A stretch of DNA of 64,000 nucleotides. It comes from Nocardia asiatica NBRC 100129 (lineage in GTDB: Bacteria; Actinomycetota; Actinomycetes; Mycobacteriales; Mycobacteriaceae). Position 1 is the first letter of the stretch, and every line of letters starts with the position of its first letter. Both the position numbers and the translations under genes were made by a program. Shown one piece after another: positions 41,191 to 49,892 of the stretch. Below the pieces are notes generated by a model. It was not told the DNA's origin. It did no database searches and worked only from the letters and a program-made list of their open reading frames with translations. Location: the NCBI RefSeq assembly GCF_000308415.1, contig NZ_BAFS01000475.1, forward strand, positions 1 to 64,000, written 5' to 3'.

Positions 41191-41994
41191 ATGACGAAAA
41201 GTTTGAACGAAGCACTGCTGGCAGGACAGCAACTCCGCCCGTTCGGCCGCGTGGTGACCTCCCCGGCGGAGGGGCAGACGCTCGCGGAGGTGCCGATCGA
41301 GGAACTGCTCGCGCTGACGCTCGGCGCGAAGGTGGTGGTACTGCGTGGTTTCGGCCTGCTCGGCAAGGCGGAACTGGAGAACTACTGCCGTGCGGCCGGG
41401 GAGATCCTGCAGTGGAACTTCGGCTCGATTCTCGACCTGGTGGTGCGGGATACCGCAGAGAACTACCTGTTCGACAGAGGCGATGTCCCCTTCCACTGGG
41501 ACGGCGCGTTCGCCGAGCAGGTGCCGCGGTTCTTCCTCTTCCAGTGCGTACAGGGCGAGGGCGCCGGCGGTGAGACCGTGTTCTGCGACAGCGTCCAGGT
41601 CTATCGGGAAGCGCCCGAAGACCTGAAGCAGCTGTGGGCGCGGACCACGATCACCTACCGGACCGACAAGCTCGCGCATTACGGCGGTCTCGCCGAATGG
41701 CCGCTGCTGGCAACCCATCCGGCCACTGGCGAGACGACGATCCGATACGCCGAGCCGTTGGATCCCGCACGCTACGCCAATCCACTGTTCCTGACCGTCG
41801 ACGGTATTTCCGCCGAGGACGGGGTGCGTGTGCTGGAGGACTTGCGTGAGCGGTTGCACGACCCGCGCTACTGCTACGCCCACGAATGGCGAACCGGCGA
41901 CATCGTCGTGGCCGAGAACCACGCGCTGCTGCACGGCAGGAACGCGTTCACCGAATCGGTGTCCAGGCATCTGCAGCGCATCCAGATCATCTGA
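41191..41994 (+). CDS. Fe(II)/2-oxoglutarate-dependent oxygenase, PvcB/IsnB-like
   Basis: A 267-residue TauD-superfamily oxygenase. HWDGAFAE gives the first His and Asp of the iron facial triad, and NHALLHGRNAFTESVSRHLQ gives the distal His and the 2-oxoglutarate-binding Arg. In known systems (PvcB, IsnB) the partner enzyme oxidatively decarboxylates or desaturates the isonitrile amino acid to a vinyl isonitrile or keeps the carboxylate. ATG 41191 follows GAGGAAG. The tight position between the isonitrile synthase and the halogenase argues for a shared pathway. Confidence 0.92.
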   Translation: MTKSLNEALLAGQQLRPFGRVVTSPAEGQTLAEVPIEELLALTLGAKVVVLRGFGLLGKAELENYCRAAGEILQWNFGSILDLVVRDTAENYLFDRGDVPFHWDGAFAEQVPRFFLFQCVQGEGAGGETVFCDSVQVYREAPEDLKQLWARTTITYRTDKLAHYGGLAEWPLLATHPATGETTIRYAEPLDPARYANPLFLTVDGISAEDGVRVLEDLRERLHDPRYCYAHEWRTGDIVVAENHALLHGRNAFTESVSRHLQRIQII

Positions 41995-42021
41995 GTTATC
42001 AGCCATTAGAGAGGACTGTCA

Positions 42022-43818
42022 ATGGCTACATCGAACGCAAGACCAGCGAGCGAGTACGACGTCGTCATCATGGGCGGTGGTCCCGCAGGGTCGACCCTCG
42101 CCGCCATGCTCTGCCGCGAGACCGATCTGCGGGTGGCGGTCTTCGACCGCGAGGTGTTCCCGCGCGAACACATCGGCGAATCCGGCGCGCACCCGCTCGT
42201 TCCCGTCCTGCAAGCGAGCGGCGCCCTGGAAAAGGTGCTCGCGAGTGAGTGCTGGATCCAGAAATTCGGCGGAATCTATCAGTGGGACACCGATCGGCCG
42301 TTCGTGGGCTTCTTCGAGCATTCGGACTACCTGGTCGACGGCGTGTACCGCTGGTCGGTGCATGTGAATCGCGCCGAATTCGACACCGTGCTGCTGGAGC
42401 ACGCCGAATCCTCCGGCGCGCACGTCTTCCAGGGCGTCCGGATCGTAGGGTTCCACCCCGGCGAAGCGGATGCCACGATCGTGCTGGAAGACGGAACCGA
42501 GATCAAGGCAGGCTATTTCGTCGACGCGTCCGGCCGGGCGAATCAGGTGGCGGCCCGCGGTTCCCAGCGCGACAAGCAATGGCTGTCGGAGTACCGCAAT
42601 GTGGCCGTCTGGTCGCATTACCGCAACTGCGTGCCCGCCCAGCGGGCGGACGGTGACTGGAACGTGTTCCGCGCCGACGACCTGTCCCCGATCTACGCCG
42701 TGGCCTTCGAACACGGATGGGTGTGGTACATCCCGACGCCTCGCCTGGTCGACGGCGTCCGGGAGAACGTGTGGTCGATCGGCATCGTGACCAATCCGGA
42801 GTCGATCGCCCGGGTGGACCTGCGTGATCCGGACATCTTCCTCAAGACGATCAAATCGATTCCGGTACTGCGGGACCTGGTCGCGGACGCCGAACCGATT
42901 CGCGCCGAGATGCTGACGGCCACCAATTACTCCCGCATCAGCGAATGTTTCGGTTCGTACTCCGATCGCTGGATGGCGGTCGGGGACGCGTCGTACTTCG
43001 TGGATCCGCTGTTCTCCTCGGGGATGTCGTTCGCCGTCACGCAAGCGTGGGCGGCCGCCCTGGTTCTGCGCAAGACCTTCGACAAGGAGCTGGACGAGCA
43101 GGCCAAGGAAGACCTCTGGCGTGACTACGACGTCGAGTGGCGCGGGATGGCCGAGACGTGGGCCCTGAGCATCGACCAGTGGTATCACGAGATCTCGCGG
43201 TCGCATCCGGAGAGTCCGTACTGGAGCGCGCAGGGGCGGCGAGTCGGGGTCGACAACGCCACCGAGGGGACATTCCAGGCGCTGCTGAACACCGCACTGG
43301 TGCCCGACCTGCTGAACATCATGACGAAGGGGACGCGCGACCCGCGTGACCTCGCCACGGAAGGGCCCTACCTCCGGGCCTTCACCGCGGCCGACGCGGT
43401 CGAGTTGGCCGCGGACGACGTCGTGGCGCTGTCTCCGGATGCCCGGATCCGCGCGGGTCTGGGCGCGGACATCCCGGGTTTCAAGGGCATGTCGCCGCCG
43501 TTCGAGATTCCGCAGGCGGCACGCGAAGGGCTGGCGATGTATTGGCGCGACCCCATCGCCAACAGCGACGCCGCGCCGTCGCCGCTGGCCGATCCGGTGC
43601 CCTGCCACCGGATCTATTCCGCGGCCGATCCCGGCATCGAGGTGCGGTGCCTGGAGCGGGACGGGGGCGAAGCGCTGTGGGAGGCGCTGAACCGCGGTCC
43701 CGCGCGCTGGTCGGAGCTGGCGCCACAGCTGTCGGTGCTGCAGGGGCGGGCACTGAAGCGCTTGATTCGCGCCGGGTTGGTGGTCGTCGGGCCGGAAGCG
43801 GATCAGCAGGTCGACTAG
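42022..43818 (+). CDS. Flavin-dependent halogenase
   Basis: A 598-residue FAD-dependent halogenase-like protein. VVIMGGGPAGSTLAAMLCRE binds FAD, FPREHIGESGAHPLVPVL is the early conserved segment, KFGGIYQW carries a candidate catalytic Lys, and HGWVWYIPTP is the WxWxIP signature that distinguishes halogenases from monooxygenases. DRWMAVGDASYFVDPLFSSG is the GD motif region. The last 150 residues are an extension ending in a winged-helix-like LWEALNRGPARWSELAPQL. Phenol, pyrrole or carrier-bound halogenases (CmlS/PltA-like) are nearer in look than free-tryptophan types. AGAGAGGACTG precedes the ATG. Chlorination of a tyrosine-derived isonitrile is the simplest hypothesis. Confidence 0.88.
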   Translation: MATSNARPASEYDVVIMGGGPAGSTLAAMLCRETDLRVAVFDREVFPREHIGESGAHPLVPVLQASGALEKVLASECWIQKFGGIYQWDTDRPFVGFFEHSDYLVDGVYRWSVHVNRAEFDTVLLEHAESSGAHVFQGVRIVGFHPGEADATIVLEDGTEIKAGYFVDASGRANQVAARGSQRDKQWLSEYRNVAVWSHYRNCVPAQRADGDWNVFRADDLSPIYAVAFEHGWVWYIPTPRLVDGVRENVWSIGIVTNPESIARVDLRDPDIFLKTIKSIPVLRDLVADAEPIRAEMLTATNYSRISECFGSYSDRWMAVGDASYFVDPLFSSGMSFAVTQAWAAALVLRKTFDKELDEQAKEDLWRDYDVEWRGMAETWALSIDQWYHEISRSHPESPYWSAQGRRVGVDNATEGTFQALLNTALVPDLLNIMTKGTRDPRDLATEGPYLRAFTAADAVELAADDVVALSPDARIRAGLGADIPGFKGMSPPFEIPQAAREGLAMYWRDPIANSDAAPSPLADPVPCHRIYSAADPGIEVRCLERDGGEALWEALNRGPARWSELAPQLSVLQGRALKRLIRAGLVVVGPEADQQVD

Positions 43819-43827
43819 GTCGGCGAC

Positions 43828-44766
43828 ATGAGTTCAGTAGCTGTATTGGCCGTCGACGACGTGATCCCGTTCGATCTCTCGGTTCCCATCGAGATCTTCG
43901 GCCGGGCCGAGCAGGAGGACGGAACTCCGGCGTACGAAGTCGAGGTGTGCGGCGTGAGCTCCGATGTTCCGTCGAAGTTCTTCGGGATCTCGTGTCTGCG
44001 CGACATCGACTATCTCGAGGAGGCCGGAACGATCATCGTGCCGGGATCGATGAGTTATCGATCCCGGCCGTCGGATCGCTTGCGAAGGGCATTGGTTCGT
44101 GCCCACGAGCGTGGGGCGAGAGTGGCATCGATTTGCCTGGGCGCGTTCACTCTCGCTTCGGTGGGGCTGCTCGACGGAAGACGGGCGACGACGCATTGGA
44201 TGGCTGCCGCCGAGTTGTCGCGGAGCTATCCGCGGGTGCGGGTGGATCCCACCGTGCTGTATGTGGACAGCGGGTGCATCCTGACTTCGGCCGGCGCGGC
44301 GGCCGGGCTGGATCTGTGCCTGCACATGGTGCGGCGGGATTACGGGGCCGCGGTGGCGGCGGCCACCGCCCGGCTCTCGGTGATGCCGCTGACCCGCGAC
44401 GGAGGGCAGGCACAGTTCATCGCGGAACGCCCGCGCTCCGAGGCGGACAGCAAGTCGATCAATCCCATCCTGGAATGGGCGGACACGATGCTCGGTGAGA
44501 AGATCACCGTGCTGGACCTCGCGGACCGAGCCGGAGTCAGCAAACGCACGCTGATCCGGCGCTTCCACGAGCAGGTCCGGATGACGCCGAACGAGTGGCT
44601 CCAGACCGCCAGGGTGCGAAAGGCGCAGGAGTTGCTGGAGACGACCATCCTAACGATGGAGTGCATCACCGATCGAACGGGGTTCGCTTCGGTGGCCGCG
44701 TTCCGGAAGGTCTTTCGCAAGACCGTGGGCGTGACGCCCCAGGCCTACCGGCGGGCCTTCCGCTGA
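43828..44766 (+). CDS. AraC-family regulator of the isonitrile/halogenase cluster
   Basis: A 312-residue GATase1-AraC regulator, paralogous to that at 33354. The sensor domain reads VAVLAVDDVIPFDLSVPIEI, IIVPGSMSYRSR, ASICLGAFTLASVGLLDG and THWMAA. The DNA-binding domain has two helix-turn-helices (ITVLDLADRAGVSKRTLIRR; LTMECITDRTGFASVAAFR) and ends FRKTVGVTPQAYRR. The ATG is nine bases past the halogenase stop, so it is probably co-transcribed and pathway-specific. Activator or repressor role and effector are unknown. Confidence 0.9.
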   Translation: MSSVAVLAVDDVIPFDLSVPIEIFGRAEQEDGTPAYEVEVCGVSSDVPSKFFGISCLRDIDYLEEAGTIIVPGSMSYRSRPSDRLRRALVRAHERGARVASICLGAFTLASVGLLDGRRATTHWMAAAELSRSYPRVRVDPTVLYVDSGCILTSAGAAAGLDLCLHMVRRDYGAAVAAATARLSVMPLTRDGGQAQFIAERPRSEADSKSINPILEWADTMLGEKITVLDLADRAGVSKRTLIRRFHEQVRMTPNEWLQTARVRKAQELLETTILTMECITDRTGFASVAAFRKVFRKTVGVTPQAYRRAFR

Positions 44767-44875
44767 CCGTTCGCGCGGCCCGTCCGCGCGCCGGTCGTTC
44801 GCATCCGGCCGCCGGGTCTCGCCAGAGATCCGATCGGGATTCGCGGCGAGCATCCCCGGTCGGCCGGTCACTCGT

Positions 44876-44898
44876 GGGGCCCGTTCACAACGGGCCCC
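44876..44898 (+). terminator. Terminator hairpin after the AraC gene
   Basis: GGGGCCCGT (44876-44884) pairs perfectly with ACGGGCCCC (44890-44898) around TCACA, followed by TTCGTCG. It would close the halogenase operon. Little else is visible in 44767-45041. Confidence 0.75.
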
Positions 44899-45041
44899 TT
44901 CGTCGTCCGGTGCGGTAGGCGCGACGATCCGGGGCGGGTGCGCGTGCGCTGTGTGCGAGTACCGCGCTACTCGCGATTTTCGTGATGGCATCTGTTGGGC
45001 TCATAGTTGGTGCTCGGGTCCCCACCGCGAAGGAGATCATG

Positions 45042-46718
45042 ATGCCCACCGCGAATTTCGGTACGAAGGAAGATCCCGGCTTCGAGCTCGAGCAGAGTCC
45101 CGATCTGATCGTGGTGCGCACGCACAGTGGTCGCGGGATCCGGCGGCAGTCGGGTTCGGTGCGCACGCCGCTCAGCGGTGAACTCGAGGACGCGACGCTG
45201 GTGCAGACCTACCCGGAGGCAGGGGTCGAGGTCTATCGGCTGCCTCCCGGCTCACGGTCGGTGGAGCAGCGCAAGCCGGTGCTCGAGGCCGCCGCGGAGG
45301 TGCGGTTCGCCGGACACGTCCTGGTGGACCCTGCCACGGGCGAACCGGTGCTCTATACGGAGAACATCTTCGTGAAGTTCGTCGACAGCGTCGATTCCGA
45401 GCATTGCCGCGCCGTCCTGGACGCGGCGGGCCTGACTGTGAAGCAGACGGTTTCGTATGCGACCAATGCCTATTTCACGGCCGCGCCCGAGGGGACCGGT
45501 CAGCAGGTCTTCGACATCGCCGAGTCGCTGCTGGGCCGCGCCGACGTCGAGTACTGCCATCCGGAGTTGATCCGGCGCCGTGCCCGAAAGGCGATCTTCC
45601 CCCAGCAATGGCATCTGCGGAAGACCACGATCGGCGGTGTCACCGTCGACGCGCATGCGGCAGTGGAGGCCGCCCACGCGATCACCCGCGGCGCCGGCGT
45701 GACGATCGCCGTCATCGATGACGGCGTAGACATCGATCATCCCGAGTTCGCCGGTGGGGGAAAGATCGTCGCGCCTCGGGATGTCACGGCGAAGACCAGC
45801 GATCCGCGCCCCAAGGACACCTTCGGCACCGGCCCCGACAACGGTGACAACCACGGCACCGCCTGCGCGGGCGTGGCCTGCGCCAACGGCGCCGCCGGAG
45901 CATCCGGAGTGGCGCCTGAGGCAGCGCTGATGCCGATCCGGCTCGTCTCCGGGCTCGGATCACAGGCGGAGGCGGACGCGTTCCAATGGGCCGCCGATCA
46001 CGGCGCCGACGTGATCTCGTGCAGTTGGGGACCTGCCGACGGCAGGTGGTTCCAGCCGAACGATCCGGCGCACGACCGCGTGGTGGCGCTGCCTGCGAGC
46101 ACCCGGTTGGCGATCGAGTACGCCGTCACCACCGGACGTGACGGGAAGGGCTGCGTGGTGCTGTTCGCGGCGGGCAACGGCAACGAATCCGTCGACAACG
46201 ACGGCTACGCCAGTTTCGCGAAGGTGATCGCGGTCGCGGCCTGCAACGACACCGGCAAGCGCAGTGTCTACAGCGATTTCGGCAAGGCGGTGTGGTGCGC
46301 GTTCCCCAGCAGCGATTTCGGGCATCGCCCCTTCGGTCATCCCGACGCGCTGACGCCCGGGATCTGGACCGTGGACCGGCGTGGAGCGGCCGGATACAAC
46401 CCCGGCACTGCGGCGTCGGGGGATGGGGCGGGCGACTACACCAACGATTTCGGCGGCACCTCCAGCGCGTGCCCCGGCGCCGCCGGCGTGGTGGCGCTGA
46501 TGCTGTCGGTGCGTCCGGATCTCGGCTCGGATGCGGTGAAGGAGCTGCTGAAAGGCGCCTGCGACAAGATCGACCCGCAGGGCGGCGGCTACGGCGCGGA
46601 CGGGCGCAGCGACAAATACGGGTACGGCAGGCTGAACGCGCTCGCCGCTGTGCGGGCCGCACGGCCCGCGGCGGAAGACGCCTCGGCCGCCGCGGTGCTC
46701 ACCGTGGGAGGGGAGTGA
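45042..46718 (+). CDS. Subtilisin-like serine protease (S8), no signal peptide
   Basis: A 558-residue subtilase. The catalytic triad is complete: Asp in IAVIDDGVDIDHPE, His in DNHGTACAGVA and Ser in FGGTSSACPGAAG, with the oxyanion Asn in FAAGNGNES. A domain of about 190 residues precedes it (FAGHVLVDPATGEPVLYTEN, VKFVDSVDSEHCRAVLDAAG) and looks like an inhibitor-type prodomain. The second of two adjacent ATGs (45042) is chosen for its spacing to AAGGAG. No signal peptide or membrane anchor is seen, so it is cytosolic or exported by another route. A small nuclease-like gene follows three bases later. Confidence 0.92.
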   Translation: MPTANFGTKEDPGFELEQSPDLIVVRTHSGRGIRRQSGSVRTPLSGELEDATLVQTYPEAGVEVYRLPPGSRSVEQRKPVLEAAAEVRFAGHVLVDPATGEPVLYTENIFVKFVDSVDSEHCRAVLDAAGLTVKQTVSYATNAYFTAAPEGTGQQVFDIAESLLGRADVEYCHPELIRRRARKAIFPQQWHLRKTTIGGVTVDAHAAVEAAHAITRGAGVTIAVIDDGVDIDHPEFAGGGKIVAPRDVTAKTSDPRPKDTFGTGPDNGDNHGTACAGVACANGAAGASGVAPEAALMPIRLVSGLGSQAEADAFQWAADHGADVISCSWGPADGRWFQPNDPAHDRVVALPASTRLAIEYAVTTGRDGKGCVVLFAAGNGNESVDNDGYASFAKVIAVAACNDTGKRSVYSDFGKAVWCAFPSSDFGHRPFGHPDALTPGIWTVDRRGAAGYNPGTAASGDGAGDYTNDFGGTSSACPGAAGVVALMLSVRPDLGSDAVKELLKGACDKIDPQGGGYGADGRSDKYGYGRLNALAAVRAARPAAEDASAAAVLTVGGE

Positions 46719-46721
46719 GAG

Positions 46722-47129
46722 GTGACAGCGGACCGCGTTCAGCTGATCGTGGTGGACGCGGCGAACGTCGTCGGTTCGCGGCCCGACGGGTGGTGGCGTG
46801 ATCGATCCGGCGCCGCTCGGCGCTTGCTCGCCCGGATGCCGGGGCTGCGGGAGCATCTGGCCGGACCGGCCGAGGTGGTCGTGGTACTCGAGGGAGCGGC
46901 GAGGGCCGCGGTCGACGCGGCGGACCCGGACGTCGGCAGCGTCCGCGTGGTGCGGGCGGACGGGTCGGGCGATGACGCGATCGTCGACGTGGTGGCCGCG
47001 GCTCGCGCGGAGGACGGCCGCCGTTCGATCACCGTGGTGACGGCGGACCGGGGACTGCGTGACCGCGTGGCGATGCTCGAGGCGGAGGTGGCCGGTCCGC
47101 GCTGGCTGCTGGACCGCCTGCGATCGTGA
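46722..47129 (+). CDS. NYN/PIN-like domain protein
   Basis: A 135-residue protein, GTG start three bases after the protease stop. The N-terminal strand LIVVDAANVVGSRPDGWW has the conserved Asp and Asn of NYN/YacP-like PIN nucleases; VVVVLEGAAR and GSGDDAIVDVVAA give further acidic residues, and SITVVTADRGLRDRVAMLEA the final Asp. Such a set would bind divalent metal and cleave RNA. The short length leaves only the core fold. Co-transcription with a cytosolic protease suggests a linked function, but none is established. Confidence 0.75.
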   Translation: MTADRVQLIVVDAANVVGSRPDGWWRDRSGAARRLLARMPGLREHLAGPAEVVVVLEGAARAAVDAADPDVGSVRVVRADGSGDDAIVDVVAAARAEDGRRSITVVTADRGLRDRVAMLEAEVAGPRWLLDRLRS

Positions 47130-47221
47130 GACTCGGTCAGCGCCGGGAAGTCGGTATCGCCTTTGCGCACTTCCGGCGTTTCAACCATCCGTCCAGTCCG
47201 TTTTGGGGCAGTCTGAGCGGT

Positions 47222-47572
47222 ATGACCGCCTCCGACGACGTGGGGATGCCGTTGCTATACCTGGTCGAGATCTCCGAGCCAGGATACTTCAATCGGCCGT
47301 GGTGGAAGATCGCCAGCACCGGCGCGCCGAGTCAGGTCCGCGCCGCGCTCACCGAACTGGCCGTCCGGGTCGAACGCGACGTCCAGCGCGCCGGCGGCGC
47401 AGGCCGGTGCTGGTACCGCTACGACGTGCGGTGGTCCGACGGCGCGGTACTGGAGTGCTTCCAGGGCGCGATCCGATCGGTGTTGATTCCCGGCGAGTTG
47501 CGCTGCCTGGCCGTCGCCCTGACCTCGGCGACGACTTTGGAGTTGCGCTCCGCCGAGCGGCCACCGTACTGA
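47222..47572 (+). CDS. Hypothetical protein
   Basis: A 116-residue protein I do not recognise. It contains PLLYLVEISEPGYFNRPWWK, a helix QVRAALTELAVRVERDVQRA, and CWYRYDVRWSDGAVLECFQG followed by two short strands. A compact soluble alpha/beta domain is likely. ATG 47222 has a weak ribosome-binding site; the frame is open back to a GTG at 47126 that overlaps the preceding stop, which would allow translational coupling. Both starts remain possible. Confidence 0.6.
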   Translation: MTASDDVGMPLLYLVEISEPGYFNRPWWKIASTGAPSQVRAALTELAVRVERDVQRAGGAGRCWYRYDVRWSDGAVLECFQGAIRSVLIPGELRCLAVALTSATTLELRSAERPPY

Positions 47573-47625
47573 TCGCGTCCTGGTGCGCGCCGCAACCCCA
47601 CAGCAGACGCCCCGCACCGAAAATG

Positions 47626-47658
47626 CCGCAGAGCCCCGATGGCTTCGGAGCCCTGCGG
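47626..47658. terminator. Hairpin between convergent genes
   Basis: CCGCAGAGCCCCGA and TCGGAGCCCTGCGG pair with two wobble positions around a short loop. It lies between the convergent ends of the hypothetical gene and the exporter gene and can act in both directions. Confidence 0.6.
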
Positions 47659-47671
47659 GTGGATCGGTGGC

Positions 47672-49270
47672 TCAGTCGAGGAGAGCCGGTTCTTTGTGAG
47701 CGTCCTGCCGCATCGGGTCGACGGCGGGGTCGATGTCGATCGTGTGGCGCAGCGGCCGGTTCGGCAGCAATGCCGCCGCGACGAGGGCCACGGCTGTCGC
47801 TACCGCGGCGATGAGGAAGATCCGCCCGGTCGCGTCACCGTAGGAGGCGCGCACGATGGTCGCGATGGGCCCGGGCAGGGCGTCCAGGTCGAGATTGCTG
47901 CCGCCGGCGGACTCGGTGCGGATGCCGATTCTGGCGAATCCCGCCGCGGACAGCTCGCCGACCCGGGTGGCCAGCACCGACCCCAGCACCGAGACCCCGA
48001 TGGCGCCGCCGAAGGTGCGGAAGAAGGCGACACTGCTCGACGCGGCGCCGATGTCGTGCACGCTCACCGTGTTCTGCACGGCCAGGACGAGGTTCTGCAT
48101 CATCATGCCGACGCCGAGGCCGACGACGGTGATGTAGACGCCGACCAGCCACAGGCTCGTCGCGTGGTCGATCGTCGAGAGCAGCGCGAATCCGGCGACC
48201 AGCAGCGCCGCTCCGGAGACCACGAAACCCTTCCACTTGCCGCGCCGGGTGATCAGCTGCCCGGAGCCCACCGAGGCGATCAGCATGCCCGCGACGAGCG
48301 GAATGGTCAGCACGCCCGCCGCGGTCGGCGAGTAGCCGCGCGCGGTCTGGAAGTACTGGCCCAGGAAGGTGGTGGCGCCGAACATGCCGACGCCGACCGC
48401 GACGGAGGCGACGATCGCCAGGCCCGTAGTGCGTTCGGTGACGATCGGCAGCGGGATGATCGGCGACTCGGCGCGGGATTCCACCCACACGGTCGCGATC
48501 AGCAGCAGTACGCCGGAAGCGACGTAGATCGCCGATTCCCGCGAGACCCAGTCGTAGTAACCGGCTTTCCCGGCGAACGACACCCAGATGAGCAGCACCG
48601 ACACGCCGCCGGTCAGCAGAGCCGCGCCGAGCCAGTCGATCGACACGCCGTCCTTGCGATCGGTGGGCAGCCGCAGCGTCCGCTGCAGCAGCGCCAGCGC
48701 GATCACCGCCAGCGGCACGCACACGAAGAAGCACCAGCGCCAGCCCAGCGCGCTGTCGACGATGACACCGCCCAGGACCGGACCGCCGGACATCGACACA
48801 GCCATCACGGCGCCCATGTAGCCGGAGTAGCGCCCGCGTTCGCGCGGCGCGACGATGGAGCCGATGATCGCGACGACGAGCGCGGTCAGCCCGCCCATGC
48901 CGATGCCCTGGATGACGCGGGCGACCAGCAGCAGGGGGACGTTGCTCGTGAACCCGGCGATGACGGAGCCGACGACGAAGACGACGATGGCCGACTGGAC
49001 CAGCGTCTTCTTGTTGAACAGGTCGGCCGCCTTGCCCCAGATCGGCGTGGAGGCCGCGTTGGCCAGCAGCGCCGAGGTGATGACCCAGGCGTAGGCGGTC
49101 TGCGAGCCCTGGAGATCGCCGATGATGGTGGGCAGCGCGGTGGCGACGATCGTGGTGCTCAACAGCGCCGTGAACAACGCCGCGAGCAGCCCGGTCATCG
49201 CTTCCAGCACTTCGCGGTGGGTCATCGCGGACGGGTCGCGTCGCGTCACCGGCTCGACTGAACTAGACAT
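47672..49270 (-). CDS. DHA2-family (EmrB/QacA) drug:proton exporter
   Basis: A 532-residue major facilitator with 14 predicted membrane helices. The first helix region GLLAALFTALLSTTIVATAL has the family motif D1-like segment; AYAWVITSALLANAASTPIW, GRYSGYMGAVMAVSMSGGPV (motif C) and GWRWCFFVCVPLAVIALAL follow. A large loop lies between helices 13 and 14. It starts inside the end of the MarR gene (eight-base overlap), so MarR and exporter form one operon under the twin operators at 49773-49817. Multidrug efflux is expected; the two neighbouring natural-product clusters make product export a possibility. Confidence 0.93.
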   Translation of the reverse strand: MSSSVEPVTRRDPSAMTHREVLEAMTGLLAALFTALLSTTIVATALPTIIGDLQGSQTAYAWVITSALLANAASTPIWGKAADLFNKKTLVQSAIVVFVVGSVIAGFTSNVPLLLVARVIQGIGMGGLTALVVAIIGSIVAPRERGRYSGYMGAVMAVSMSGGPVLGGVIVDSALGWRWCFFVCVPLAVIALALLQRTLRLPTDRKDGVSIDWLGAALLTGGVSVLLIWVSFAGKAGYYDWVSRESAIYVASGVLLLIATVWVESRAESPIIPLPIVTERTTGLAIVASVAVGVGMFGATTFLGQYFQTARGYSPTAAGVLTIPLVAGMLIASVGSGQLITRRGKWKGFVVSGAALLVAGFALLSTIDHATSLWLVGVYITVVGLGVGMMMQNLVLAVQNTVSVHDIGAASSSVAFFRTFGGAIGVSVLGSVLATRVGELSAAGFARIGIRTESAGGSNLDLDALPGPIATIVRASYGDATGRIFLIAAVATAVALVAAALLPNRPLRHTIDIDPAVDPMRQDAHKEPALLD

Positions 49271-49751
49271 CTGCTTCCTGACTCTCTTTCGGAACCGGCT
49301 GGTGCGCGGCGCTCTGCGCGTGCGTGGTCAGTGCGTTGCGGAGTTTCTGCACGGCGGCGCAGGCCTGGTCGGCGTCGGCTTGGCTCCAGTCGGCGAGGAC
49401 GTTCTGCAGGCCCCGCGCTCGCGACCCCCGTACGCGGTGCAGCAGATCGCGGCCTTCGTGGGTCACCCGGAGGAGGGTGGCCCGGCCGTCGGCGGGATCG
49501 GCGTGCCTGCTGATGTGGCCCGCGGCGACGAGTTCGGTGACGTGCCTGCTCAAGGCGCTCGGACTGATGCACAGGTCCACGGCCAGGTCCACCTGCCTGC
49601 ACGGCCCCTTGGATTCGAGCGTGCCGAGCACGCCGATGCCACCCGGGAGCAGTTGCCCTTCCTCCGGGTGGGCGAGCACGGTGCGGATCGCCCGGCCCAT
49701 CAGATAGAGCTCTTTGATCAGGCTTTGAGCGGTATCGGGTGAGACTGTCAT
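49263..49751 (-). CDS. MarR-family repressor
   Basis: A 162-residue MarR regulator. The winged helix is clear: GPCRQVDLAVDLCISPSALS then RHVTELVAAGHISRHADPAD with the wing DGRATLLRVTHEGRDLL. Flanking helices form the dimer interface. ATG 49749-49751 is preferred; the GTG two codons earlier overlaps the GGAG. It is the first gene of the exporter operon and the promoter carries two near-identical dyads 28 bases apart, the usual arrangement for MarR autoregulation relieved by a drug-like ligand. Confidence 0.92.
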   Translation of the reverse strand: MTVSPDTAQSLIKELYLMGRAIRTVLAHPEEGQLLPGGIGVLGTLESKGPCRQVDLAVDLCISPSALSRHVTELVAAGHISRHADPADGRATLLRVTHEGRDLLHRVRGSRARGLQNVLADWSQADADQACAAVQKLRNALTTHAQSAAHQPVPKESQEADV

Positions 49752-49772
49752 GTCCACTCCAGGCGAAATAAG

Positions 49773-49817
49773 TTGCTTGCGCTACGCAACTATAAAGTAA
49801 TTGCTTGCGCTAAGCAA
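49773..49817. promoter_or_regulatory. Two MarR operators
   Basis: TTGCTTGCGCTACGCAA (49773-49789) and TTGCTTGCGCTAAGCAA (49801-49817) are near-identical; the second is a perfect TTGCTT-N5-AAGCAA dyad. The AT-rich 11 bases between them probably contain the -10 element of the marR-exporter operon. Confidence 0.8.
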
Positions 49818-49892
49818 CTAGACGGCTCGATCGATGCGCTGATGGCGGCGTGCACGATGCGCAGCTATCGGATGGCGGCGGACGGGCGGCCA

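Noticed and set aside
42019-43608. A 529-codon minus-strand frame
   Set aside because: It is antisense to the halogenase and shows no domain.
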